A DNA stretch of 11,002 nucleotides from Actinomycetota bacterium (GTDB lineage: Bacteria > Actinomycetota > Humimicrobiia > Humimicrobiales > Humimicrobiaceae): NCBI GenBank assembly GCA_023475715.1, contig JAMCVO010000484.1, positions 1 to 11,002 on the forward strand, given 5' to 3'. This document shows positions 1-5,996 of the stretch, piece after piece. Every line of letters begins with the position of its first letter. The stretch's first letter is position 1. The notes below the pieces were generated by a model, which was given only the letters and a program-made list of their open reading frames with translations, was not told where the DNA came from and did no database searches. Made by a program: the position numbers and the translations under genes.

Positions 1-43
1 AGTTATAAATTACAATTCTGCTTTATCCATCTCAATCATTTTT

Positions 44-1054
44 TTAATCAACTATCCCTTCAAATATATATTTATAGATTTTTATTGCATCATCGCGCGT
101 GGCCTCACTGTCTAACAAAACTGCAATAATCCTTCTTTGATTTCTCTCAACATAAGAAATTAAAGTCTGTCGGGCAAAATCAGTATTGCCTGTTTTTACT
201 CCTTTAATTCCCGGATATGATTTATCAAAACTTAAGATATTTTCCAAAAATATTTCTTTATGGAAATTTTCTTTGTAGGGAATTGTTTTGTATTTAGTGG
301 ATACTATTTCAGCAAACTTGGGATTATCAAGCGCATAATTGGTAAGTCCCAATAAGTCCAGTGCAGTTGAAAAACTCGATGTTTCTAGTGTATCTTCGTC
401 AAGTCCGGTTGGATTGACATAATAAGTATCATACATTCCGAGGTTAAGAGCTTTCTTGTTCATTTCATTAATAAACCAATATCTTCCCCGACCCAAATTT
501 TCGCTTATTACCTCAGCTGAGTCGTTGCCCGACACCATTAAAAGTCCGTATAACAAATCTTCCAGAGTATAAACTTCGCCCTCAGATAATCCCATAGTTG
601 CCTCACCTATAGTTGCGGCTTTTTTTGAAATGGCAATTTCTTTGGTTAGTTTTTCTTTCTCTAAAGTAACAACAGCAGTCATTACTTTGGTAACTGAAGC
701 AATTGCTTTTTCATCGGTAATATTTTTACCCAGTAATAATTCGCCGCTGTCGCGGTCCATTACTGCATACGATTTTGCCGATATAGTAAGTGCAATATTA
801 AATTTAGGTGTCAGATTGATTGGAAAATATTTGTTTGGCGGGTAATTTTCTGTTGTTTTTTTCGACTTAACACTTTCATAGCCTGAAGTTATTTGAAAAT
901 TAGTAATTCCAGACTCTACATTTAAAGGAGAAATCAATTCTGTTTCTGAAGCCTGAAGAGGTTTTGATGAAAAATAAAATAAATAACCTGAAACAAGAAA
1001 TAAAATTATCCCACAACAAATAATAATTAAAGGTAAAGTAATCCCTTTCCGCAT
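44..1054 (-). CDS. dacA: D-alanyl-D-alanine carboxypeptidase, DacA/PBP5-type (peptidase S11)
   Basis: Predicted 336-residue serine DD-carboxypeptidase that removes the terminal D-Ala from peptidoglycan stem peptides on the outer face of the membrane. The three penicillin-binding motifs are present in order and at family spacing: SVTK at 120-123 (S120 nucleophile, K123 base), SGN at 175-177 and KTG at 287-289. A hydrophobic segment at about 7-28 is probably an uncleaved signal anchor, followed by a polar linker to about residue 90. The protein ends only 47 residues after KTG, so the beta-rich PBP5_C domain and C-terminal amphipathic anchor of E. coli DacA are missing; the N-terminal helix would hold it instead. 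The ATG start has no Shine-Dalgarno site but a TATAGT hexamer ends 6 nt upstream. It lies 39 bp after the MFS stop and may be cotranscribed with it. Family call is firm; the exact physiological substrate is inferred. Confidence 0.93.
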   Translation of the reverse strand: MRKGITLPLIIICCGIILFLVSGYLFYFSSKPLQASETELISPLNVESGITNFQITSGYESVKSKKTTENYPPNKYFPINLTPKFNIALTISAKSYAVMDRDSGELLLGKNITDEKAIASVTKVMTAVVTLEKEKLTKEIAISKKAATIGEATMGLSEGEVYTLEDLLYGLLMVSGNDSAEVISENLGRGRYWFINEMNKKALNLGMYDTYYVNPTGLDEDTLETSSFSTALDLLGLTNYALDNPKFAEIVSTKYKTIPYKENFHKEIFLENILSFDKSYPGIKGVKTGNTDFARQTLISYVERNQRRIIAVLLDSEATRDDAIKIYKYIFEGIVD

Positions 1055-1060
1055 GAAAAA

Positions 1061-1066
1061 ACTATA
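1061..1066 (-). promoter_or_regulatory. Candidate -10 box of dacA
   Basis: On the minus strand TATAGT is followed by 6 nt (TTTTTC) and then the ATG. Transcription would start at or next to the start codon. No good -35 hexamer is visible, so this rests on the -10 match and on the same arrangement at other genes of the window. Confidence 0.35.
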
Positions 1067-1093
1067 TACTATTTTTTCTTCAGTTTGTAGAGG

Positions 1094-2362
1094 TTATGGG
1101 TGATTATTATTGTCTCCTTTATAATTGAATCTCGGAGAAAAATAAATAAATAGAATCCCTGCCGATACGGTTATTATAGACGCAATCAAAACAGGCACAT
1201 AGGGCGAGATGTCGGCGGCAATTATTCCTGATAGTAAGGGAGGAATCGTCATCGCAAGGGCGGCAACACTAGCATTAATGCCTAAAATCTCTCCTTGGAT
1301 ATCAGAAGGCGCACTGCGGCTGGTTAAAGCCAATAGATTTGCCTGAGTTAAACCGTTGCAGATTGCAAAAAGAGGAGCAATAAAAAACAAAGCGAACGAA
1401 GAAGTCGGTAAAAAATACAAGAATGTCGCAACACCCAAACCAATAATTGAAAAACTTAAGATATTTGTTTCATTAAATTTTTTAGCAAACTTTCTCGTCA
1501 AATAAATTTGTGTGAAAGCAACCCAAATACCGATATAAGCAAAGAAGTCTCCAATATTCCCTTGAGTAAATCCAAATTTAAGAATTAAATAAACACTGAA
1601 GAAGGTGGTGAAAAAAGTAAAACCGCCCGTAAAAAGAAAATTGATAAAAAACAATTCTTTCAGTTTCTCCATCGAATAAGCTTTAACAATATTGGCAATC
1701 GACTTGGTCCAATTGATTTTTAAGTGATGGCTTAAATTAGTTAATGTTTCCGGAAAAAAGAATATCACAGAAAGTACATTGAGAATACTTAAAATAGCCG
1801 CAAACCAGAAAGGTGTTGTTGCGTTAAAAAAACTAAAAACCTTAGGGTCTGAAAGTTTGCCGCCTAAATAAGGACCAATTATAAAACCAAGTCCGAAGGC
1901 CGCCCCAATTAATCCGAAATTCTTTGCTCTATCCTCTGGTTTAGTGATATCGGCAATTGAAGCCTGGGCTACAGAAATATTGCCTCCGGTAATGCCGTCA
2001 ACTGCCCGGGCAAAAAATAATAACGGGATATTTTTAAAAACTATCCCTAAGGCAAAAATAATATAGGAAAGAAAAGTACCGAATAAGGAGAAGGCTAAGA
2101 TTTTTTTCCTGCCGAATTTATCCGACAATTGACCTAAAATCGGGGTTGCCAGAAATTGAAAAAATGGATAAACAGCCAGAAGCATTCCTAAAATGAAATA
2201 ACCCTCAGATGCCAAATCTTTTGCCGGCAGCAAATAATAACTGGAGGCGGGATCAGCCAGAAGCAACGGAATAACGGGAATTAATATCCCATAGCCCAAT
2301 AGATCAACAAAGATTGTAAAAATAACTATCGCTAAAGGATTTTTTCCGATTTTTTCACTCAT
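1094..2362 (-). CDS. MFS transporter, TetA-like DHA1 family drug/H+ antiporter
   Basis: A 422-residue, probably 12-helix secondary transporter of the major facilitator superfamily, expected to export small hydrophobic compounds against protons. The N-terminal half reads like TetA-type proteins: an acidic residue in helix 1 (D20, in FVDLLGYGILIPVIP), the loop 2-3 motif A GQLSDKFGRKK at 77-87, R119 of motif B in ARAVDGITGG, the IADIT segment at 136-140 and the antiporter motif C GLGFIIGPYLGG at about 157-168. A long central loop near 205-235 separates the two halves. Length suits the family. Tetracycline or any particular substrate cannot be assigned from this. The ATG start has no Shine-Dalgarno site; it is preceded by a T-rich tract that forms the tail of a hairpin (see the terminator entry). 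The dacA gene follows 39 bp downstream. Confidence 0.88.
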   Translation of the reverse strand: MSEKIGKNPLAIVIFTIFVDLLGYGILIPVIPLLLADPASSYYLLPAKDLASEGYFILGMLLAVYPFFQFLATPILGQLSDKFGRKKILAFSLFGTFLSYIIFALGIVFKNIPLLFFARAVDGITGGNISVAQASIADITKPEDRAKNFGLIGAAFGLGFIIGPYLGGKLSDPKVFSFFNATTPFWFAAILSILNVLSVIFFFPETLTNLSHHLKINWTKSIANIVKAYSMEKLKELFFINFLFTGGFTFFTTFFSVYLILKFGFTQGNIGDFFAYIGIWVAFTQIYLTRKFAKKFNETNILSFSIIGLGVATFLYFLPTSSFALFFIAPLFAICNGLTQANLLALTSRSAPSDIQGEILGINASVAALAMTIPPLLSGIIAADISPYVPVLIASIITVSAGILFIYFSPRFNYKGDNNNHP

Positions 2363-2395
2363 AAAAATAAAAAAGACAGATCCAACAAATCTGCC
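2363..2395 (-). terminator. Intrinsic terminator or attenuator in front of the MFS gene
   Basis: On the minus strand GGCAGAT (2395-2389) pairs with ATCTGTC (2381-2375): a 7-bp stem with one G-U pair and a 7-nt loop. It is followed at once by TTTTTTATTTTT (2374-2363), which runs directly into the MFS ATG. This is the form of a rho-independent terminator for the membrane-protein gene ending at 2475. A promoter-like sequence lies between that stop and the hairpin, so it could instead act as an attenuator in the MFS leader. Confidence 0.55.
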
Positions 2396-2408
2396 GGTAA
2401 GACTTTTT

Positions 2409-2437
2409 ATTGTATTTTAAATCGGTAAGTAAAACAA
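2409..2437 (-). promoter_or_regulatory. Candidate promoter of the MFS gene
   Basis: On the minus strand TTGTTT (2437-2432) and TACAAT (2414-2409) are separated by exactly 17 nt, matching sigma-70 -35 and -10 elements at optimal spacing. It sits in the gap between the upstream membrane-protein gene (stop at 2475) and the MFS start at 2362. Predicted initiation near 2402 gives a leader of about 40 nt containing the hairpin. Confidence 0.45.
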
Positions 2438-2474
2438 CAGCTGAATGTAATAACGAAGGAAGAGTCTGGGTACG

Positions 2475-3263
2475 CTATTCGCCGATAATACTTGTCCAGT
2501 CGCGGTTTACACTAATAAATTTTTTATCAACTCTCTCTGTTATTCTATATTTTTTGGGCGCAAGTACTTCAAAGATCAGTATTCCGTCTATGGTTGAAAA
2601 AATTGTTAAAGTAGTAATTGACAATGGTAATTGGACAATAGCAATCCCCTGGCTTACAGCCAGATAAATAATTATTAAGGGAATAAATATAAAAAAGTAT
2701 TTCATACCTTTTAAAACATTGCTCAAAACTGCTTCCATATAGAAAAAAGAACCCAGTGCAATACCGCAGAGAATTAAGATAATCACTTCTTTACTGGACA
2801 AAATTTCCCTGGAAGGGTGATTAGTATTAAAAACAACCAGCAATAGTAAAATCAGTGCGATGGAGATGTTGGATCCGTAATGGGAAAATGGACCATGAAA
2901 AAAGCGCACCAATTCCAATAGCTTCTTTTCTTTAATACTGATTGCATGGCGTCTGAAGGCTTTAGCCAAAGCATGAATTCCCATAGAAACCGAGTAAACC
3001 CCCCATAAATAAAAGGAGGTTAACAAAACTATGACATCACTTCGGTAAAATTTTTCGGTGTTGCCTTCTCTGAATATTAAAGTAATCAGATAAGTCAGAA
3101 GCGATGCGGCCACTAACGGAACAATAAAGGTAATAAAGAAAACATCTCTGGTTAGTGATTCTCTTAATAATTTCTTATTCTTGTTACCGGTCGTGTTATA
3201 AAAGAAAAAAACAAAAATAAGAAATAAAGTCGTGGCAGTTATTATTGTAACTATTTTTGACAT
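2475..3263 (-). CDS. Unrecognised multi-pass membrane protein
   Basis: A 262-residue protein I do not recognise. About seven hydrophobic segments are visible, at roughly 5-22, 41-63, 75-98, 133-146, 158-178, 188-205 and 208-232, with a short charged C-terminal tail. The most distinctive stretch is the polar region between segments 3 and 4 (about 93-132), which holds four histidines: H97 and H106 around HALAKAFRRH, and H123 and H128 in HGPFSHYG. These could be functional, but nothing shows what they bind. The ATG start has no Shine-Dalgarno site; a TATATT hexamer ends 7 nt upstream. It follows trxB by 76 bp on the same strand and precedes the MFS gene by 112 bp, with a hairpin/T-tract between. 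The ORF is clean and long with typical membrane-protein composition, so the gene is surely real while its function is unknown. Confidence 0.8.
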   Translation of the reverse strand: MSKIVTIITATTLFLIFVFFFYNTTGNKNKKLLRESLTRDVFFITFIVPLVAASLLTYLITLIFREGNTEKFYRSDVIVLLTSFYLWGVYSVSMGIHALAKAFRRHAISIKEKKLLELVRFFHGPFSHYGSNISIALILLLLVVFNTNHPSREILSSKEVIILILCGIALGSFFYMEAVLSNVLKGMKYFFIFIPLIIIYLAVSQGIAIVQLPLSITTLTIFSTIDGILIFEVLAPKKYRITERVDKKFISVNRDWTSIIGE

Positions 3264-3270
3264 AGTAAAA

Positions 3271-3276
3271 AATATA
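3271..3276 (-). promoter_or_regulatory. Candidate -10 box of the 2475-3263 membrane-protein gene
   Basis: TATATT on the minus strand, then 7 nt (TTTTACT), then ATG. The predicted transcription start coincides with the start codon. No convincing -35 is seen; the would-be -35/spacer region is occupied by one arm of a 15-bp inverted repeat. Confidence 0.35.
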
Positions 3277-3277
3277 C

Positions 3278-3358
3278 AAATAATCCAATAAACAAATAAA
3301 CTAATTTTTCAATTTTTTTGTATTTCCTATTTTGGATTATTATTTTATTGGATTATTT
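3278..3358. repeat. 15-bp perfect inverted repeat spanning the trxB 3' end and intergenic gap
   Basis: AAATAATCCAATAAA at 3278-3292 is the exact reverse complement of 3344-3358, with 51 nt between. One arm covers the last codons of trxB, the other lies just upstream of the -10 of the next gene. The core TTGGATTATT occurs again as a direct copy at 3332-3341, so the 10-mer is present three times in 80 bp (3332-3341, 3348-3357 direct; 3279-3288 inverted). It could fold in RNA as a weak AT-rich terminator or be a protein-binding array. Confidence 0.5.
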
Positions 3359-4368
3359 TCTTCAATCCATTTTACAGCATCAAGGGCTGCCATACAACCA
3401 AATCCAGCCGCAGTAATTGCTTGCTGATAACGGGAATCGTGAACATCACCAGCCGTAAATACTCCGCTTATATTAGTCAGAGAGGAGTATTCCAATTTAC
3501 CTTTATAATCATATTTTTCTTTTCTTTTAAGATATCCAAAACTATCCTTTTCAATTTCTTTAAAAATGCCAGTATTGGGCGTATGTCCTATTGCGACAAA
3601 AACCCCGTCTATAGACATTTCGCCAATGATATTACCACTCCCTTTATTGTCTGCTTCTTTAAGATTAGTCATATGAGGAATATTTTTTTTGAGTTGTTTT
3701 ATATTTGCAGACAATATTTTGATTTTGGCACTTTCAACTTTGCCTTTTCCTGTAATTTCAATTACCTGTGCATTAAAAATCAGGTGAATGTTTTTTGTCT
3801 TTCTGATTCTTTCCTGCATTACATACGAGGCTCTAAATCTATCTCTTCTATGTACAATAAAAACTTCGGTTGCAAATTTGGACAAAACAAATGCCTCTTC
3901 CATAGCACTATCCCCGCCTCCTATTACAATCACTTTTTTATTTTTATAGAAAAATGCATCGCATGGTGCACATGAAGAAACACCGCGTCCGATAAACTCC
4001 TGTTCCCCAGGAATATTGGTCCATTTGGTATCAGCGCCAGTTGCCAGAATCAAAACTTTCCCCTGATAATTTTGTGAATTTGCTTTTACTGCAAACGGTT
4101 TGCTTTTAAAATCAATACTTTCACATAACGAATCGATTATTTCCGTTCCGAACCTCTTTGTCTGATCTTTCATATTAACCATTAAATCCGGGCCTTGTAT
4201 GCCTTCCGGGAAACCGGGAAAATTTTCGACCTGAGTAGTTAATTGAAGTTGACCACCCCATTTCACACCGGCGATAATAAGGGTCTTAAAGCCTGCTCGC
4301 GAGACGTATAAACCTGCCGTCAGTCCTGCCGGACCTGAACCGATGATGATCACATCATAAATAGCCAT
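3340..4368 (-). CDS. trxB: Thioredoxin reductase (NADPH), TrxB
   Basis: A 342-residue low-molecular-weight flavoenzyme that passes electrons from NADPH through FAD to thioredoxin in the cytoplasm. The FAD-binding GSGPAG is at 10-15, the redox-active dithiol C133-A-P-C136 precedes D137, the NADPH-binding glycine motif GGGDSAMEEA is at 150-159, HRRDRFRA (2'-phosphate recognition) at 173-180, and the second FAD motif TAGD at 305-308 followed by the conserved QAITAAGFGCMAALDA. The dithiol is CAPC where E. coli has CATC. A polar insertion of about 20 residues lies near 219-248 just before DGVFVAIGH, explaining the length above the usual 310-320. The ATG follows the trxA stop after a single nucleotide (TAA-T-ATG), so the two are translationally coupled with no separate ribosome site. 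Very confident. Confidence 0.97.
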   Translation of the reverse strand: MAIYDVIIIGSGPAGLTAGLYVSRAGFKTLIIAGVKWGGQLQLTTQVENFPGFPEGIQGPDLMVNMKDQTKRFGTEIIDSLCESIDFKSKPFAVKANSQNYQGKVLILATGADTKWTNIPGEQEFIGRGVSSCAPCDAFFYKNKKVIVIGGGDSAMEEAFVLSKFATEVFIVHRRDRFRASYVMQERIRKTKNIHLIFNAQVIEITGKGKVESAKIKILSANIKQLKKNIPHMTNLKEADNKGSGNIIGEMSIDGVFVAIGHTPNTGIFKEIEKDSFGYLKRKEKYDYKGKLEYSSLTNISGVFTAGDVHDSRYQQAITAAGFGCMAALDAVKWIEENNPIK

Positions 4369-4369
4369 A

Positions 4370-4684
4370 TTATTTCAGCAATTTATTTATTTCGGCCTGA
4401 TAGCTTTCTTTTGATTGAACCCCGACAAGTTGATTTACAGGCTCGCCTTTGTTAAAGAAAATAACCGTGGGAATGCTTAAAATGTTATATTTCTGGGCAT
4501 TTTGCGGGTTTGCGTCAACATCGACTTTGACTACTTTAATCTTGCCGGAATTGTCTTTCGAAAGCTCTTCGATTGTCGGGGCCAGCATCTTGCAGGGATG
4601 ACACCAGGAAGCCCAAAAATCAACTAAAACCGGAATAGTACTTTTGACCACTTCAGTTTCAAACGTTTGATCGGTTATATCCAT
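4370..4684 (-). CDS. trxA: Thioredoxin with CHPC active site
   Basis: A 104-residue cytoplasmic thioredoxin and direct partner of the adjoining TrxB. The full fold is present: VLVDFWASWC then the dithiol C28-H29-P30-C31, KMLAPTIEE, the central strand KVVKVDVDANP, the cis-proline loop SIPTV with P72, and NKGEPVNQLVG near the end. The active site is WCHPC, not the usual WCGPC. In the thioredoxin superfamily the two residues between the cysteines tune redox potential, and a histidine there (as in PDI CGHC or DsbA CPHC) tends to make the protein less reducing; whether that holds here is inference. The ATG is fixed by a clear Shine-Dalgarno site. First gene of a trxA-trxB transcription unit, with a long structured leader upstream. 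Confidence 0.97.
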   Translation of the reverse strand: MDITDQTFETEVVKSTIPVLVDFWASWCHPCKMLAPTIEELSKDNSGKIKVVKVDVDANPQNAQKYNILSIPTVIFFNKGEPVNQLVGVQSKESYQAEINKLLK

Positions 4685-4689
4685 ATTTT

Positions 4690-4695
4690 CTCCTT
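4690..4695 (-). promoter_or_regulatory. Shine-Dalgarno site of trxA
   Basis: AAGGAG on the minus strand, 5 nt before the trxA ATG. It is one of only two strong ribosome-binding sites in the window and fixes the trxA start. Confidence 0.85.
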
Positions 4696-4701
4696 TTTTT
4701 T

Positions 4702-4742
4702 AGAAAGACTTAACCGAATTACAAATAAGGATTAGTCTTTCT
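4702..4742 (-). other. Leader hairpin just upstream of the trxA ribosome site
   Basis: AGAAAGACT (4702-4710) and AGTCTTTCT (4734-4742) are perfect 9-bp inverted arms with a 23-nt loop. On the minus strand the structure ends 6 nt before AAGGAG. It has no T-tract after it and so is not a terminator; it may affect ribosome access or mRNA stability. Confidence 0.5.
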
Positions 4743-4746
4743 TAAA

Positions 4747-4792
4747 CCCTTCCGAAGCTAGCCCGTTAGCTTGCGGACTGAGCGAAGAAGGG
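4747..4792 (-). other. GC-rich stem-loop in the trxA leader
   Basis: TCCGAAGCTA (4751-4760) pairs with TAGCTTGCGGA (4767-4777), a 10-bp stem with one bulged G and a 6-nt loop. An alternative outer pairing joins CCCTTC (4747-4752) to GAAGGG (4787-4792). It stands out in an AT-rich gap. On the minus strand it is followed only by TTTAAG, a poor terminator tail. It may be a REP-like palindrome, a weak terminator of the CvpA-CAP gene, or part of the trxA leader. Its AAGCT/AGCTT core recurs at 10775-10787. Confidence 0.45.
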
Positions 4793-4821
4793 CAACTTTA
4801 TTAATCAAATTTTAAATAAAT

Positions 4822-4867
4822 AATGTCAGCTTTGACATTCTACTATATACCATACAACACTTGTCAA
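4822..4867 (-). promoter_or_regulatory. Candidate trxAB promoter with overlapping operator-like palindrome
   Basis: On the minus strand a perfect TTGACA -35 (4867-4862) precedes a TATA-rich stretch; TAGAAT (4842-4837) is a possible -10 at 19-nt spacing, and TG-preceded TATATA (4849-4844) a nearer extended -10 alternative. Starting at the TAGAAT, AATGTCA-AAGC-TGACATT (4839-4822) is an 18-bp inverted repeat spanning the expected start point near 4830, where a dimeric repressor would bind. Predicted leader to the trxA ATG is about 145 nt. The protein that might bind is unknown. Confidence 0.5.
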
Positions 4868-4928
4868 CTAAAATATCAGGGGATTTAACTGATTTGAAAA
4901 GGATACCTTATTACACATCTATGGCGTA

Positions 4929-5906
4929 TCAATCCGTAAATTCCTGAACAAACATTTTACCGTAAACTCCCCCGTCAATTACACCAATCCCGGCTCTATT
5001 GTAATCAGAGGATAGAATATTGGCTCTGTGCCCGGGACTTTGCATCAAACCTTCATGAGCTAAATCTACAGTCGGCGCAAATGCTAAATTTTCCCCGGCC
5101 ACTAAAAAATTAATATTGTTCTTTTTTAAACGGTCAAAAGGTGATTCTCCCTGTAAATTAATATGAGAAAAATAGCCGTTTTTAAACATATCAACAGCGT
5201 GTGCCCTGGCTACCTCCTGCAGTTTAGAATCCGAAACCAAGGTATTTAGTGATTCTTTTTGACGTTCTTTATTAATTAAATCAAGCATGATCTTTTCTGA
5301 ATCGCGATCTACTGATACCTGGGTTGTTTTAAACTGCAAATCTACCTTATCTGAGGATTCTGGTTTGACAGTTAAAAACGAAAGCGTATCCAAAACTGCG
5401 TCTCCGATTAATTTTGAAAACTGCCTTTCTAATACCTGAGTTCTCGATATCAAAGGATACCCCAGTTTGGAATCAAATAAAGCTTTTTTTATTCTCGGCT
5501 GAATGGGTGCTGCAGATATAACTGTAAGAAAGAAAGTGATTATTACTAATCCGTTTAAAAAAGCCGGTACCGGGCTTAATATTAAGTTAAGTTTTGAATT
5601 TATATATTCTTTTGGTATTCTAACGTAGACAAATCTAGCAACCAGAAAGAATATTGTTTCACTAAAAAAACCAACAATTACAAAACCAATAGCATTGGCT
5701 ATTCCAATCGGTAAGGAAAAATTAGCTGTCAGGAGTTTGGAAGCTAAACTATAAAATTTTAAAGCTGATAAAAAAGAAACTCCAAATCCGGTTAAATCGA
5801 TAAAATTTATAATAAAACCCTTGTCTATTGAAGAAATTAAAAAACTGAGGATAAAAATAATAATCAAAAGATCAATCCAATTGCCTGATAAACTAGGAAT
5901 TGTCAT
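4929..5906 (-). CDS. CvpA-family membrane domain fused to an extracytoplasmic CAP domain
   Basis: A 325-residue two-domain protein. Residues about 9-131 hold four membrane segments (near 9-27, 31-58, 70-92, 112-131) with the NWIDLLIIIFIL opening and GF/S/G-rich helices of CvpA (colicin V production) proteins. After a linker of about 70 residues, residues 205-323 form a CAP (SCP/PR1-like, YkwD-type) domain with its signature residues: H236 in RAHAVDM, H248 in YFSHIN, SPFDRL, E272 in GENLAFA, and H284/H293 in HEGLMQSPGHRANIL. The CAP domain should face outside. CvpA-CAP fusions are known in several bacterial lineages but their biochemical role is unsettled; envelope maintenance is plausible given the divergent PBP gene. 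The ATG start is supported by a TATAAT box 7 nt upstream and has no Shine-Dalgarno site. Confidence 0.88.
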   Translation of the reverse strand: MTIPSLSGNWIDLLIIIFILSFLISSIDKGFIINFIDLTGFGVSFLSALKFYSLASKLLTANFSLPIGIANAIGFVIVGFFSETIFFLVARFVYVRIPKEYINSKLNLILSPVPAFLNGLVIITFFLTVISAAPIQPRIKKALFDSKLGYPLISRTQVLERQFSKLIGDAVLDTLSFLTVKPESSDKVDLQFKTTQVSVDRDSEKIMLDLINKERQKESLNTLVSDSKLQEVARAHAVDMFKNGYFSHINLQGESPFDRLKKNNINFLVAGENLAFAPTVDLAHEGLMQSPGHRANILSSDYNRAGIGVIDGGVYGKMFVQEFTD

Positions 5907-5913
5907 AGCTCAT

Positions 5914-5919
5914 ATTATA
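5914..5919 (-). promoter_or_regulatory. -10 box of the CvpA-CAP gene (leaderless arrangement)
   Basis: A perfect TATAAT on the minus strand followed by 7 nt (ATGAGCT) and the ATG. Initiation at the normal distance from a -10 would fall on the start codon, giving an mRNA without a 5' leader. The -35 region is not recognisable. Confidence 0.5.
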
Positions 5920-5938
5920 ACTCAAGACTAAAAATTGA

Positions 5939-5967
5939 TATAATATAAAGTCCACTTTAAAGAAAGT
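5939..5967. promoter_or_regulatory. Operator-like repeats between divergent promoters
   Basis: TAAAGT-CC-ACTTTA (5946-5959) is a short perfect inverted repeat, and its right arm also pairs with AAAGT at 5963-5967, giving three alternating half-sites. A TATAAT hexamer on the plus strand (5939-5944) adjoins it. The group lies between the CvpA-CAP and PBP start sites, where a shared regulator could act. AT-rich repeats of this size can arise by chance. Confidence 0.25.
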
Positions 5968-5976
5968 TTAAAAAAT

Positions 5977-5985
5977 TGCTACAAT
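5977..5985 (+). promoter_or_regulatory. Extended -10 promoter of the class A PBP gene
   Basis: TGCTACAAT fits an extended -10 (TG-n-TACAAT), ending 11 nt before the ATG at 5997. Predicted initiation near 5992 leaves a leader of only about 5 nt and no room for a Shine-Dalgarno site. The -35 is weak, as is common with an extended -10. Confidence 0.45.
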
Positions 5986-5996
5986 TTAATTAATAC

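Noticed and set aside
5..30. A short minus-strand reading frame (MIEMDKAEL) just after dacA.
   Set aside because: Only nine codons before a stop; the window edge prevents seeing whether a real gene starts further on.
3421..3975. A long plus-strand open frame inside trxB.
   Set aside because: It is antisense to an unambiguous thioredoxin reductase and its Phe/Cys/Ile-rich translation has no protein-like pattern.
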